Made by a program: the position numbers and the translations under genes. This document shows, in pieces, positions 8,677 through 17,001 of a DNA stretch of 64,000 nucleotides. The notes beneath the pieces are model-generated. The model saw nothing but the letters and a program-made list of their open reading frames with translations, was not told the DNA's origin and did no database searches. Origin of the DNA: Alphaproteobacteria bacterium AO1-B (lineage in GTDB: Bacteria > Pseudomonadota > Alphaproteobacteria > Rhizobiales > Stappiaceae); the NCBI GenBank assembly GCA_001890945.1, contig MLAX01000004.1:558001-622000 (forward strand), in the 5' to 3' direction. The first letter of the stretch is position 1; each line of letters starts with the position of its first letter.

Positions 8677-9416
8677 GAGGGTATAATCCTGTTGGCGTAG
8701 AGCCGGTCGTAATGCGGCTTCATGCGTTTGTGGACATGCTGGACCCTTGCTGGAGCCTCTGAAATGTCCACGTATTTCCTCTTTTGGGTTGTTAGGCCTG
8801 TGGACCGCTTCAGGTTCTCATGAAACGACCCGCCATCCCACCAGCTGTATTGTCCAGTGTCGGCACCCGGCTCCCAAGACAAGGCTTCCTTTATGAACGG
8901 AATGCCGACGGCTTCACAAAAGGCTTCGACCGTTTTCTCCGGCGTTTCAAGCAAGTCATTGCTGTCAATCACCGGCGGAGGTGTGCCGTTCAAGGCCGTG
9001 AGCAGATCGTAGAGGGCCCGTTGTTCTGGAAACCCGACTTCGGCGGCGTCGAAATCCGGCCACTTGTCATACATCGAAGTGATGGTGAGGGCTGGATCGC
9101 GGATCAGGAAGGCATGGGTGAAGTTGGAGAGAAACTCCGGGTCCCACATGTGGTTCACATAATGGGGGAAGTCCTTGATGAATACCGGGCCTTTTTCAGC
9201 GCGCTCTTGAATGTCCTGCCAAACGCTTTGCAGAGTAAGCCCCTGCGTGGTCTTGTCGCCAGGTCTCCATCTCGGCCAGAACGGGTCTTCTCCCTGATAC
9301 CAGGCTTCGCCAAAGGGTTCGTGGAGACAATCCAGATCTCCCCTTTGGCGCATCATCCATTCAAAGGCTGTGGAGGTCGAGCGCGGCACGGCCCATAGAG
9401 CAATGATCTTATGCAT
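8673..9416 (-). CDS. Sulfotransferase-like protein
   Basis: Protein of 247 aa with the N-terminal pattern of P-loop sulfotransferases: ALWAVPRSTSTAFEWMM at about residues 6-22 includes a 5'-phosphosulfate-loop-like PRSTST, and a LIRDPALTITSMYDKW segment near residue 105 resembles the 3'-phosphate-binding region. Relatives are annotated as sulfotransferase family proteins of unknown acceptor. It overlaps the Asp/Glu-racemase-like gene by eight bases and the aldehyde dehydrogenase gene by four, so it is firmly inside a catabolic operon, an unusual place for such an enzyme. Confidence 0.72.
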   Translation of the reverse strand: MHKIIALWAVPRSTSTAFEWMMRQRGDLDCLHEPFGEAWYQGEDPFWPRWRPGDKTTQGLTLQSVWQDIQERAEKGPVFIKDFPHYVNHMWDPEFLSNFTHAFLIRDPALTITSMYDKWPDFDAAEVGFPEQRALYDLLTALNGTPPPVIDSNDLLETPEKTVEAFCEAVGIPFIKEALSWEPGADTGQYSWWDGGSFHENLKRSTGLTTQKRKYVDISEAPARVQHVHKRMKPHYDRLYANRIIPS

Positions 9417-10263
9417 TCAGAGACCTCAAGAGTTGCCCGTTTTCGCCAGCCGGAGCCAGCCCCAGCGATTTGAAAATCCGCCAGTAAAGTGCCGTGTCGT
9501 GCGCGATTACCGGTTTGCCAAGGCGGTCTTCAAGCATGCTTGTGAGGTGCAGCATCCGTTGCGGTTGCTGGTTGGGACCTGTGCGGAAATTGACCATTCC
9601 GTTGGCCAGGTAGGCATCTGCCTGCGGGGCCTTTTCGGCAACGTAATCGAAGCTTTTTGCTGCAAGATCAGCTTCAAAGATCCAGCGTTGTTTGTTGACG
9701 TCGTCCTGAGTGGAAAACCAGCCCTGGTCAACGAAATTGCCTGCCCAAAGCACATCGAACCCGGCTTCTTTCAAGAACCCAACTGTGCCCTGCCACCACT
9801 TTGGCCAGTGATAGACTGCGTTCAGGGCCACCTTTTCAACGTTCATGGCACGCAAGGCTTCAACCATCGCATAGCCGGCCATGTGAAACGCGAGACCATG
9901 TTTATCACTCATCTTTTTGCAGAAGTCAGAGATACCCTCAACGCCCAGGCCAGAGGCGTGCACCCAGTTGGACCCCACCTGACCGCACACGTCCGCACCA
10001 TTGTTTGCCATCAGCGCGGCAAATTCCTCCAGCATTGCAAAGTTTTGCTTCCGCTGGTCGAGTTGGTGACCGTAGTCCGGCGCATGGAGCATCCACCCGT
10101 GCACTCCAACTGAGGGGGGGGCGATGCGCAGAAAGTCTGATGGGGCAGCATCCCAGTCCCGGGGCGGACAGGTAAACCCGACCTGATGCGTAAACAGCTT
10201 CTGATCAGCCGTCCAGACGTCCGGCATGTGCCAGGCAGCCTTGGACGCTGTTTCGCTCGTCAT
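9409..10263 (-). CDS. Asp/Glu racemase / maleate isomerase superfamily-like protein
   Basis: Protein of 284 aa with the two-domain layout of the aspartate/glutamate/hydantoin racemase, arylmalonate decarboxylase and maleate isomerase superfamily. The second half shows the usual VEKVALNAVYHWPKWWQGTVGFLKEAGFDV strand-helix pattern, and the C-terminus has LEDRLGKPVIAHDTALYWRIFKSLGL. The two catalytic Cys of the family are not evident: the second site reads ANGMVNFRTG and the first region reads DVCGQVGSNW with a displaced Cys. The chemistry may differ or the protein may be diverged. It is ATGA-coupled to the Rieske gene. Confidence 0.68.
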   Translation of the reverse strand: MTSETASKAAWHMPDVWTADQKLFTHQVGFTCPPRDWDAAPSDFLRIAPPSVGVHGWMLHAPDYGHQLDQRKQNFAMLEEFAALMANNGADVCGQVGSNWVHASGLGVEGISDFCKKMSDKHGLAFHMAGYAMVEALRAMNVEKVALNAVYHWPKWWQGTVGFLKEAGFDVLWAGNFVDQGWFSTQDDVNKQRWIFEADLAAKSFDYVAEKAPQADAYLANGMVNFRTGPNQQPQRMLHLTSMLEDRLGKPVIAHDTALYWRIFKSLGLAPAGENGQLLRSLNA

Positions 10264-11342
10264 GCTTCGCGCATCCAGCTTTGCAGTGCCTGTACAGAGT
10301 GTTCGGAATGCACACCGCAGGCTGGATCTAGCACCAGAGGTCCGGGTTTGTATCCGCGGCTCTTGAGACCGCGCTGTACCGATTCCACCAGGTAGATGTC
10401 TTCTTCGACCGTGGTCGAGCGGTCCTGCACTGCAAGACGGCGCACCACTTCACTGTCGACACCGTCAATGGTGTACCAACCGCGCCAGACAACGACGTGA
10501 TCCACATCGACCGCGCGCCAGTGATAGGTGTTCAAGATGTTGCCTGGGTAGACCTGGAAGGAGAACAACGGCCACAAGAACCAGGAAGAATAGTCTCCCG
10601 CATGTTCGTTGGAATCGAGGTCGATCTCATAGGTCATGCGCTCCAGATTTTGACATTCTGTTGTGTGGCGCAGGCAATACCCTTGCGGCTGAATGTCATA
10701 GGTTTCGGGCTTGATGACACCGGTCGCGAAAGTCGGGTGGTTGATGGGGCAGTGATAGCACTCGGAATAGTTTTCGACCGAGACTTTCCAATTGCAGTTT
10801 TCTTCGATTTCCACCCACTCGAGCGGCTGTAGCCGATCGATATGCGGAACAAAGGATCTCAGCTCTTCCCGAACATTGGGAAACCATTCGTCCATAGGCT
10901 TGGCATTGGGATCTAGGTTTACAAACAGGAAGCCGCAGAAATTCTCAATCTGGACGGTGCTCAGGCAAATTTGGTTGCGGTCGAATCCTGGGACTGATTT
11001 GACATTGGGTCCGGACCGCAGACCGCCAGTGAGTTCATAAGTCCAGCTGTGATAAGGGCACACCAGCAGCTTGGTGTTGCCTTCGCCTTGAACCAGCTGA
11101 TGGGCCCGGTGCTGACAAACGTTGAAATAGGCGCGCAGCACACCCTCGCGATCCTTCAGGCAGACAATACTTTCACCTGCGATGTCGATCGTGAAATAAT
11201 CGCCTGGTTTTTGCAGCAAAGACGCATGTCCTGCAAATTGCCACGTTCGTGCCAGCAGGCCGTCCTTCTCCCGCTCAAAGTGAGCAGGATCGGTGTAGTA
11301 CCGCGCTTCGAGCGAATGGATCAGCTGGCTGTGAACGTTCAT
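10260..11342 (-). CDS. Rieske non-heme iron oxygenase, betaine demethylase-like
   Basis: Oxygenase alpha subunit of 360 aa. The Rieske [2Fe-2S] ligands are Cys76-x-His78 and Cys95-x2-His98. The mononuclear iron site is in NYSECYHCPINHPTF with His197 and His202; the third ligand is probably the Asp of EEDIYLVE. The size and sequence resemble glycine betaine, carnitine and proline betaine (stachydrine) monooxygenases, which N-demethylate or cleave quaternary amines. The start at 11342 is set by an ATGA overlap with the RpiR gene. No reductase partner gene lies in the cluster, so electrons must come from elsewhere. Confidence 0.88.
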   Translation of the reverse strand: MNVHSQLIHSLEARYYTDPAHFEREKDGLLARTWQFAGHASLLQKPGDYFTIDIAGESIVCLKDREGVLRAYFNVCQHRAHQLVQGEGNTKLLVCPYHSWTYELTGGLRSGPNVKSVPGFDRNQICLSTVQIENFCGFLFVNLDPNAKPMDEWFPNVREELRSFVPHIDRLQPLEWVEIEENCNWKVSVENYSECYHCPINHPTFATGVIKPETYDIQPQGYCLRHTTECQNLERMTYEIDLDSNEHAGDYSSWFLWPLFSFQVYPGNILNTYHWRAVDVDHVVVWRGWYTIDGVDSEVVRRLAVQDRSTTVEEDIYLVESVQRGLKSRGYKPGPLVLDPACGVHSEHSVQALQSWMREA

Positions 11343-12256
11343 GAGCGGTCCTTCCATTCTTCCTGATAGAGCCCCATGGCATGGCGGCGGGTGTGGAACT
11401 TCTCAATGTTTGCAACGACATCGGGTGGTGCGTCGGCAATGACAAAGGCAAGCAGCGTTTCTAACAACGCGATCGTTGACACGGACGAGGGGAAAAACTG
11501 CGGAGTTTCGGCGTCGATGATGAAGGCGTGATCGCTGCCGACCACGATGGGGGAAGCTGGGCTGTCCGAGATTGCGACGATTGTCAGGCCCTGTTCGCGG
11601 GCAACCTCAACCGCTTCAATCACGTCGGTTCGATACGGTTTGCAGGTCATGGCGAGCAACACATCGCGTTTGTCTGCCCGGGCCAAGTCGTCTGTTGCGA
11701 CAGACCCCATACGCGGGATCGTCCAAATCGTGTCAACGGCCATGTCTGCAAGGTAGGTAAAGTTGCGGGCGTTGGAGTTGTTGACGCCAACGCCGAGCAC
11801 ATAGGTGTGCCGCGCATTCACGATCGCATCGGCGGCCGCTTTCATGGCATTCGCATCGGTTGCCGCAAAAGTGTTCTCGATGTTCGAGATTGCACAGGCC
11901 GCCATTTCGGCAAAGAGCTCACCCAATTGGCCGCCTTTGGATAGGGACTGCAGCCAACGCGCCCTGTCCGGAAAATCTGTACCTCTGCTGCGGATCGCTT
12001 CGCGGAACGGCTGCCGGAAGTCCTCATAGCCTTCAAAACCCACAGACCGTGCCATGCGCACAAATGTGTTGGGTTTTACCCCGGCAGCATCTGCAATCTC
12101 GCGGATTGAGCTGACGCCGACATCATTCGGATTTTCAAGCACATAGCTTGCCGCCTTGCGCAGCTCTGGGGTCAACACCTCAAGCTCGGCAGCCAGGTCG
12201 TCTAGCACCGTCTGCGGTGCCTTCAAATCAGATTTTGGTACATTCATATCATTCAT
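11339..12256 (-). CDS. RpiR family transcriptional regulator
   Basis: Regulator of 305 aa with an N-terminal HTH_6 domain (residues about 18-95, including SIREIADAAGVKPNTFVRMARSVGFEGYEDF) and a C-terminal SIS sugar-phosphate-isomerase-like domain (about 130-260). It is the first gene of the minus-strand operon and faces the FAD/GcvT gene across a short gap, so it probably controls both divergent operons. GTAC-containing repeats at 12238-12281 are candidate operators. The effector is unknown; in such amine catabolic loci it is likely a pathway intermediate. Confidence 0.88.
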   Translation of the reverse strand: MNDMNVPKSDLKAPQTVLDDLAAELEVLTPELRKAASYVLENPNDVGVSSIREIADAAGVKPNTFVRMARSVGFEGYEDFRQPFREAIRSRGTDFPDRARWLQSLSKGGQLGELFAEMAACAISNIENTFAATDANAMKAAADAIVNARHTYVLGVGVNNSNARNFTYLADMAVDTIWTIPRMGSVATDDLARADKRDVLLAMTCKPYRTDVIEAVEVAREQGLTIVAISDSPASPIVVGSDHAFIIDAETPQFFPSSVSTIALLETLLAFVIADAPPDVVANIEKFHTRRHAMGLYQEEWKDRS

Positions 12257-12281
12257 GATTGACGAGAGTACATTTGTACAA
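12238..12281. promoter_or_regulatory. Repeated GTACATT elements, candidate RpiR operator
   Basis: GTACATT occurs at 12238-12244 and again at 12268-12274, 30 bases apart. The second copy runs into GTACAA, giving GTAC-ATTT-GTAC (12268-12279) and the palindrome TTGTACAA (12274-12281). The elements span the start codon of the RpiR gene and the region upstream of the divergent FAD/GcvT gene, as expected of a shared operator. No binding data support this. Confidence 0.35.
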
Positions 12282-12323
12282 TTACGCTGTCCATCGAAAA
12301 ATCACGGTCCATGGAGATGTGAC

Positions 12324-14801
12324 GTGTCAGAACTTGGAGCTACGAAACTGCCGTCTTCGGCACGTGTTGTCATTGTTGGCGGCGGCATTATGGGATGCGG
12401 CCTTGCCTACCATCTGGCGCATGAAGGCTGGTCCGATGTTGTGCTTTTGGAAAAGGCGGAATTGACATCCGGGTCGACCTGGCACGCGGCGGGCCAGATC
12501 ACGCATTCCACTTCCAGCTTCGGTCTTGGAAAATGCGTCGGTTACAACATTGATCTCTATTCCGGGCAGCTGGAAGAAGAGACAGGCCAATCCGTAACCT
12601 GGCATGGCTGTGGATCTTTCCGTCTCGCCTATACGGAAGACGAAATGGATTGGCTGCGCCATACCATGAGCGTTGGCCGGGCGCTTCAATTTCCGATGGA
12701 ACTTGTGGGGCCGGACCGGATCCGGGAGTTGCATCCCTACTACAATCTCGACGGCGTTCTCGGCGCGCTCCACACGCCGGATGACGGGCACGCGGATCCG
12801 TCCGGTGTGACCCAGGCGCTGGCCATTGGTGCGCGGAAGTTGGGTGTGAAGATCATTCGCCGCTGCCGGGCAAAGGACATCAAGCAGCTGCCGACGGGCG
12901 AGTGGAAGGTGTTTACCGAGCTTGGCGACATCACCTGTGAACATGTGGTGAATGCTGGCGGCACATATGCGCGCCAGATGGGTGAATGGAGTGACCTGCA
13001 ACTGCCGATGACCTCCATGACCCACCACTACATCGTCACCGACACGGTTCCGGAGTTCCTGGAGTTAGATAAAGAACTCCCGGTCATACGCGACGACAAG
13101 CTGGTCTCCGGCTACATCCGCATGGAGCAGAAATCCGGCCTGATCGGCATTTACGAGAAGGAAAACCCGAACACGGTTTGGGAAGATCATTGCCCTTGGG
13201 AAGCGGAAAACGAGCTGTTTGACGCCGACTACGACCGGATCATGCCCTGGCTGGAAAACGCCATGGACCGGATGCCGATTTTTGCAGAGCTCGGCATCAA
13301 GCGGGAAGTTCACGGTGCGATTTCGCACCCGCCGGACGGAAATCCGCTGATTGGCCCTGCACCAGGTGTCAAGAATTACTGGTGCTGCTGCGGCACCCAG
13401 ATCGGCATCGGTTGGGGCCCGGGTCTGACACGCGAACTGGCCAGATGGATGGTGCATGGCGCCGCCGACATTTCCATGCGCGAGTTTGATCCACGCCGGT
13501 TCGGCGACTATGCCGACAAGGATTGGCAGGTGATCAAGGCCAAGGAAGACTATTGCCTGCGCCACGAAATTCCGTTCCCGCACTTCAACCGCCTGGAAGG
13601 CCGGCCGATCAAACCCAGCCCGCTTTATGAGCGTTTGAAAGACAAGGGTGCGGTTTACGAAGAAGTCTATGGTCATGAACGGCCGCGCTGGTTCGCAAAG
13701 GACGGTCTGGAGCAGCGTGATTATTATTCCTTCAACCGGCCTGAGTGGCATGGCGTCGTGGCGAAGGAAATGAAAGCCGTGCGGGACACTGCCGGCATCA
13801 TGGATATCTCGGCTTTCACCAAGATCGAAGTGTCCGGTCCGGACGCAGAAGCCTATCTCGATCGTCTCGTTGCCAACAAGCTTCCCAAAAAGGTTGGCGG
13901 CATCGCCTTGACCCATATGCTCAACCGGCGTGGCCGGATTGAGCTGGAGCTGACCGTGGTGCGGCTTGGCCCGGACCGGTTCTATCTCGTCTGCGCGGCG
14001 TTCTTCGAACAGCGTCTCCTTGATCACTTGGCCCAACACCTTGACGGTGAGACCGTAACGGTCCGAAACCTCTCGACCGACTGGGGGGCGATGGCGCTGA
14101 ACGGGCCGCGGGCCCGCGATATTCTGGCTCCCAATACCCCGGCCGCTCTGGACAATGCGTCGTTCCGGTGGTTGACGGCACAAGAAATCGAAGTGGCAGG
14201 CCGCAAACTGTGGGCCTTCCGCATGTCCTATGCAGGCGAGCTTGGTTGGGAATTCCATGTTCCCCGGGAAGACATGCTGGCGGTGTACGACGCACTTTGG
14301 GCGACCGGGGAAAGTCTGGGTCTCGTGGACTACGGGTCCTTTGCGATGAATGCTCTGCGGCTCGAAAAAGGCTTCAAAGGCGCTGGTGAACTGACAAACG
14401 AAGTCACTTTGCCGGAAGCGGATGTGATGCGCTTTGTCAAACTGGACAAGGGTGACTTCCTCGGCCGTGAAGAAACCGCAAAGAGCGCGGAAAGCGCACT
14501 TCCCTGGGTCTGTGTTTATCTTGAAGTGGAGCCGGATGGCGTTGCTGATGGCCATGGCGGAGAAGCTGTCCTAATGGACGGGAAGGTCGTCGGGGCAACA
14601 AGCTCGATTGCCTACGGTCATTCAGTCGGCAAGATCCTGGCCTTTGCCTACGTCAAACCGGAGGCTGCGAACGCGGGAACCGAACTGGAAGTCGTGGTCA
14701 TGAATGGGCCACGAGCCGCGCGGGTTCTCGATGTCCCTGCGTATGATCCGGACAGCATTTTACCGCGCACAGATGCGCCGGTCGGGATGGCTGCGGAATG
14801 A
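12324..14801 (+). CDS. FAD-dependent demethylase with GcvT domain (dimethylglycine/sarcosine dehydrogenase-like)
   Basis: Protein of 825 aa. Residues about 12-390 form a DAO-type FAD domain (VVIVGGGIMGCG at 15-26; TSGSTWHAAGQITHSTS near 48-64, where a His attaches FAD covalently in dimethylglycine dehydrogenase). A linker FAO_M-type segment and a GcvT folate-binding domain plus C-terminal barrel (about 440-805) follow. The family oxidises N-methyl amines and passes the one-carbon unit to tetrahydrofolate. GTG at 12324 is chosen because GGAG precedes it and MSELGATKLPSSARVVIVGGG fits the family N-terminus; an in-frame ATG at 12255 would overlap the RpiR start. It heads the six-gene plus operon. 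Confidence 0.88.
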   Translation: MSELGATKLPSSARVVIVGGGIMGCGLAYHLAHEGWSDVVLLEKAELTSGSTWHAAGQITHSTSSFGLGKCVGYNIDLYSGQLEEETGQSVTWHGCGSFRLAYTEDEMDWLRHTMSVGRALQFPMELVGPDRIRELHPYYNLDGVLGALHTPDDGHADPSGVTQALAIGARKLGVKIIRRCRAKDIKQLPTGEWKVFTELGDITCEHVVNAGGTYARQMGEWSDLQLPMTSMTHHYIVTDTVPEFLELDKELPVIRDDKLVSGYIRMEQKSGLIGIYEKENPNTVWEDHCPWEAENELFDADYDRIMPWLENAMDRMPIFAELGIKREVHGAISHPPDGNPLIGPAPGVKNYWCCCGTQIGIGWGPGLTRELARWMVHGAADISMREFDPRRFGDYADKDWQVIKAKEDYCLRHEIPFPHFNRLEGRPIKPSPLYERLKDKGAVYEEVYGHERPRWFAKDGLEQRDYYSFNRPEWHGVVAKEMKAVRDTAGIMDISAFTKIEVSGPDAEAYLDRLVANKLPKKVGGIALTHMLNRRGRIELELTVVRLGPDRFYLVCAAFFEQRLLDHLAQHLDGETVTVRNLSTDWGAMALNGPRARDILAPNTPAALDNASFRWLTAQEIEVAGRKLWAFRMSYAGELGWEFHVPREDMLAVYDALWATGESLGLVDYGSFAMNALRLEKGFKGAGELTNEVTLPEADVMRFVKLDKGDFLGREETAKSAESALPWVCVYLEVEPDGVADGHGGEAVLMDGKVVGATSSIAYGHSVGKILAFAYVKPEAANAGTELEVVVMNGPRAARVLDVPAYDPDSILPRTDAPVGMAAE

Positions 14802-15892
14802 GCATTCCCGCTACGATGAAAGCGATGGTTCTTGAGGGACATGGTGGTCTGGACAAGATCGTCTGGCACGAACACTGGCCGACACCCGAACCGGGAGCCG
14901 GGCAAGTCCTCATCAAGGTTGGAGCTTGCGGCCTCAACAACACCGACGTGAACACCCGCTCCGGCTGGTATTCAAAAACAGTCTCCGAGGCGACCACAGG
15001 CGGGGCCTATCAAGAAGTCGCAGAGGAAGACCCGACTTGGGGCGGAAGACCCATTACCTTCCCGCGTATCCAGGGTGCCGATACCGTTGGCACGGTTGTC
15101 GCGTTGGGAGATGGAGTTTCTGAAGACCTGTTGAACAGGCGCGTCATGGTCGACTGCTGGCTACGCGACTGGTCCGATCCGGACAACATGGACAAGACCG
15201 GCTATTTCGGCTCCGAGTGCAACGGCGGCTTTGCCGAATATTCGGTTGTCGACGCGCGGAATGTAGGCCCCATAGTCAGCACACTATCTGATGCAGAACT
15301 GGCAACATTTTCCTGTTCCTACACGACCGCAGAAGGGATGCTCAGCCGCGCCAATGTAGGTGCAAAGGATACGTTTCTGGTGACTGGCGCCTCGGGCGGT
15401 GTCGGATCGGCCTTGGTCCAACTTGCCAAACGCCGGGGCGCGACTGTTATTGCTCTGGCGTCGCCCGCCAAACATGCAGACGTTAAGGCACTCGGCGCGG
15501 ATCACGTTCTTGAACGGGCGCCGGCAGACCTTAAAGCCGCCTTGAAATCAGCAATGGGTGAAGACACGGTCTCGGTCGTTGCGGACATCGTCGGAGGATC
15601 CTACTGGGGCACTTTGATCGATGTTCTGAAACGCGGTGGTCGGTATACGTGCTCCGGCGCAATCGCGGGCCCGATTGTGGAACTCGATCTGAGAACCTTC
15701 TACCTGCGCGACCTGACATTTACCGGCTCGACCGTTATTGCTCCGCATATCTTCTCAGACATCGTCGGGTACATTGAACGCGATGAAATCAGGCCGGCTT
15801 TGGCCGCGACCTACCCACTCAAGGAGTTTCACGCGGCGCAAACCGCTTTCATCGAGAAGAAGCACACGGGCAACATTGTGGTGACCCCATGA
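14798..15892 (+). CDS. MDR-superfamily zinc-type alcohol dehydrogenase-like / quinone oxidoreductase-like protein
   Basis: Medium-chain dehydrogenase/reductase of 364 aa. The N-terminal GroES-like domain has GACGLNNTD where zinc enzymes carry a catalytic Cys-His environment, so it resembles quinone-oxidoreductase-like members without the catalytic zinc. The nucleotide-binding domain has VTGASGGVGSALVQLA at about 195-210. Substrate unknown. It is ATGA-coupled to the genes on both sides, so it is translated with the demethylase and the enolases and presumably acts on a pathway intermediate. Confidence 0.85.
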   Translation: MSIPATMKAMVLEGHGGLDKIVWHEHWPTPEPGAGQVLIKVGACGLNNTDVNTRSGWYSKTVSEATTGGAYQEVAEEDPTWGGRPITFPRIQGADTVGTVVALGDGVSEDLLNRRVMVDCWLRDWSDPDNMDKTGYFGSECNGGFAEYSVVDARNVGPIVSTLSDAELATFSCSYTTAEGMLSRANVGAKDTFLVTGASGGVGSALVQLAKRRGATVIALASPAKHADVKALGADHVLERAPADLKAALKSAMGEDTVSVVADIVGGSYWGTLIDVLKRGGRYTCSGAIAGPIVELDLRTFYLRDLTFTGSTVIAPHIFSDIVGYIERDEIRPALAATYPLKEFHAAQTAFIEKKHTGNIVVTP

Positions 15893-17001
15893 AGATCACC
15901 CGCATCCGTGTCTACAAGACAGATCTTCCCTATGTCGATGGCGCATACGGCTGGGGAGCGGGCAATGCCATTACAGTGGCAAAGGCCTCGGTTGTCGTGA
16001 TCGACACGGATGCGGGTGTGCAAGGCTGCGGCGAGTTCACGCCTTGCGGCGAGAACTACATGGTTGCCCATTCTGAAGGGGTTGAAGCGCTCGCGCGGTT
16101 GGTCGCGCCGGTTCTGATCGGAGAAGATCCGAGGCAGGTGGCCCGGATCGAGCAGATCCTTGATCATACCATTCAGGGCCACGGCTATGCCAAGGCCCCG
16201 TTTGACGCCGCGTGCTGGGACATTTTTGGAAAGTCTCTCGATGCGCCGGTTTGGCTTCTTCTCGGCGGAAAACTCACGGACGGCGCGCCCATGTACCGTG
16301 TCGCGCCGCATAGAGGAACCGAAGAGACGATCGCCGAGCTGGACCGGCACCGGGCTGCGGGATACCGGCAATTCCAGATCAAGGTCGGTGCGGACTGGTC
16401 CGGCGACATAGACCGCATCCGCGCAATCGTTCCGCTTCTGAAACCCAGCGAAAAAGCGATGGCCGATGCCAATCAGGGCTGGCGCGTCGACAATGCGCTC
16501 CGGGTGGCCCGGGCAACACGGGATCTCGACTTCATCTTCGAACAGCCCTGCCGGACTTATGAGGAGTGCCTTCAGGTCCGTCGGCGGATCGATCTGCCAA
16601 TGAAGCTCGACGAGTGCGTGACCGGCATGCTGGCCGCACAACGGATTGTTGCCGATCAGGGTGCGGATCTGGTGTGCCTGAAAATATCGAATCTTGGAGG
16701 CTTGTCGAAGGCTCGGCGGGTTCGGGACTTTTTCCTCGACAACCGGATCCCGGTTGTTGCCGAAGATACATGGGGCGGCGAAATCGCAACCGCAACGCTC
16801 GCCCATTTTGCAGCGTCCACTCCTGCGGATTATCTGCAAAACACCACGGACCTTTGCAATTACAACACCCGCTCGACAGGAACTCCTGCTCCCAAGACGG
16901 AGGGTGGAAAGCTCTTCGCCTCCGACATGCCGGGGCTCGGCGTTGCCCCAGACTTTGGAGCCCTTGGAGATCCGATCGCCACCTATGGAGAGGCCGCATG
17001 A
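15889..17001 (+). CDS. Enolase-superfamily enzyme, probable cis-3-hydroxy-L-proline dehydratase
   Basis: Muconate-lactonizing/mandelate-racemase group member of 370 aa: N-terminal capping domain and C-terminal barrel. Catalytic Lys165 (FQIKVG) and Lys265 (CLKISNLGG) are on opposite faces; metal ligands are Asp193, Glu218 and Asp241. From memory it closely resembles the characterised cis-3-hydroxy-L-proline dehydratase of Roseibium (Labrenzia) aggregatum, including the MKITRIRVYKTDLPYVDG start; this needs a database check. That enzyme makes delta1-pyrroline-2-carboxylate. It is first of three tandem enolase paralogs, each ATGA-coupled. Confidence 0.82.
   Translation: MKITRIRVYKTDLPYVDGAYGWGAGNAITVAKASVVVIDTDAGVQGCGEFTPCGENYMVAHSEGVEALARLVAPVLIGEDPRQVARIEQILDHTIQGHGYAKAPFDAACWDIFGKSLDAPVWLLLGGKLTDGAPMYRVAPHRGTEETIAELDRHRAAGYRQFQIKVGADWSGDIDRIRAIVPLLKPSEKAMADANQGWRVDNALRVARATRDLDFIFEQPCRTYEECLQVRRRIDLPMKLDECVTGMLAAQRIVADQGADLVCLKISNLGGLSKARRVRDFFLDNRIPVVAEDTWGGEIATATLAHFAASTPADYLQNTTDLCNYNTRSTGTPAPKTEGGKLFASDMPGLGVAPDFGALGDPIATYGEAA

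Noticed and set aside
12255-12323. Upstream ATG as the start of the FAD/GcvT gene
   Set aside because: It would overlap the RpiR start codon and add 23 residues with no family match; the GTG at 12324 has a GGAG site and the correct N-terminus.
13065-14555. Long open frame (496 codons) on the minus strand opposite the FAD/GcvT gene
   Set aside because: It is antisense to a clear two-domain enzyme, has no recognisable family features, and is expected in GC-rich coding DNA.
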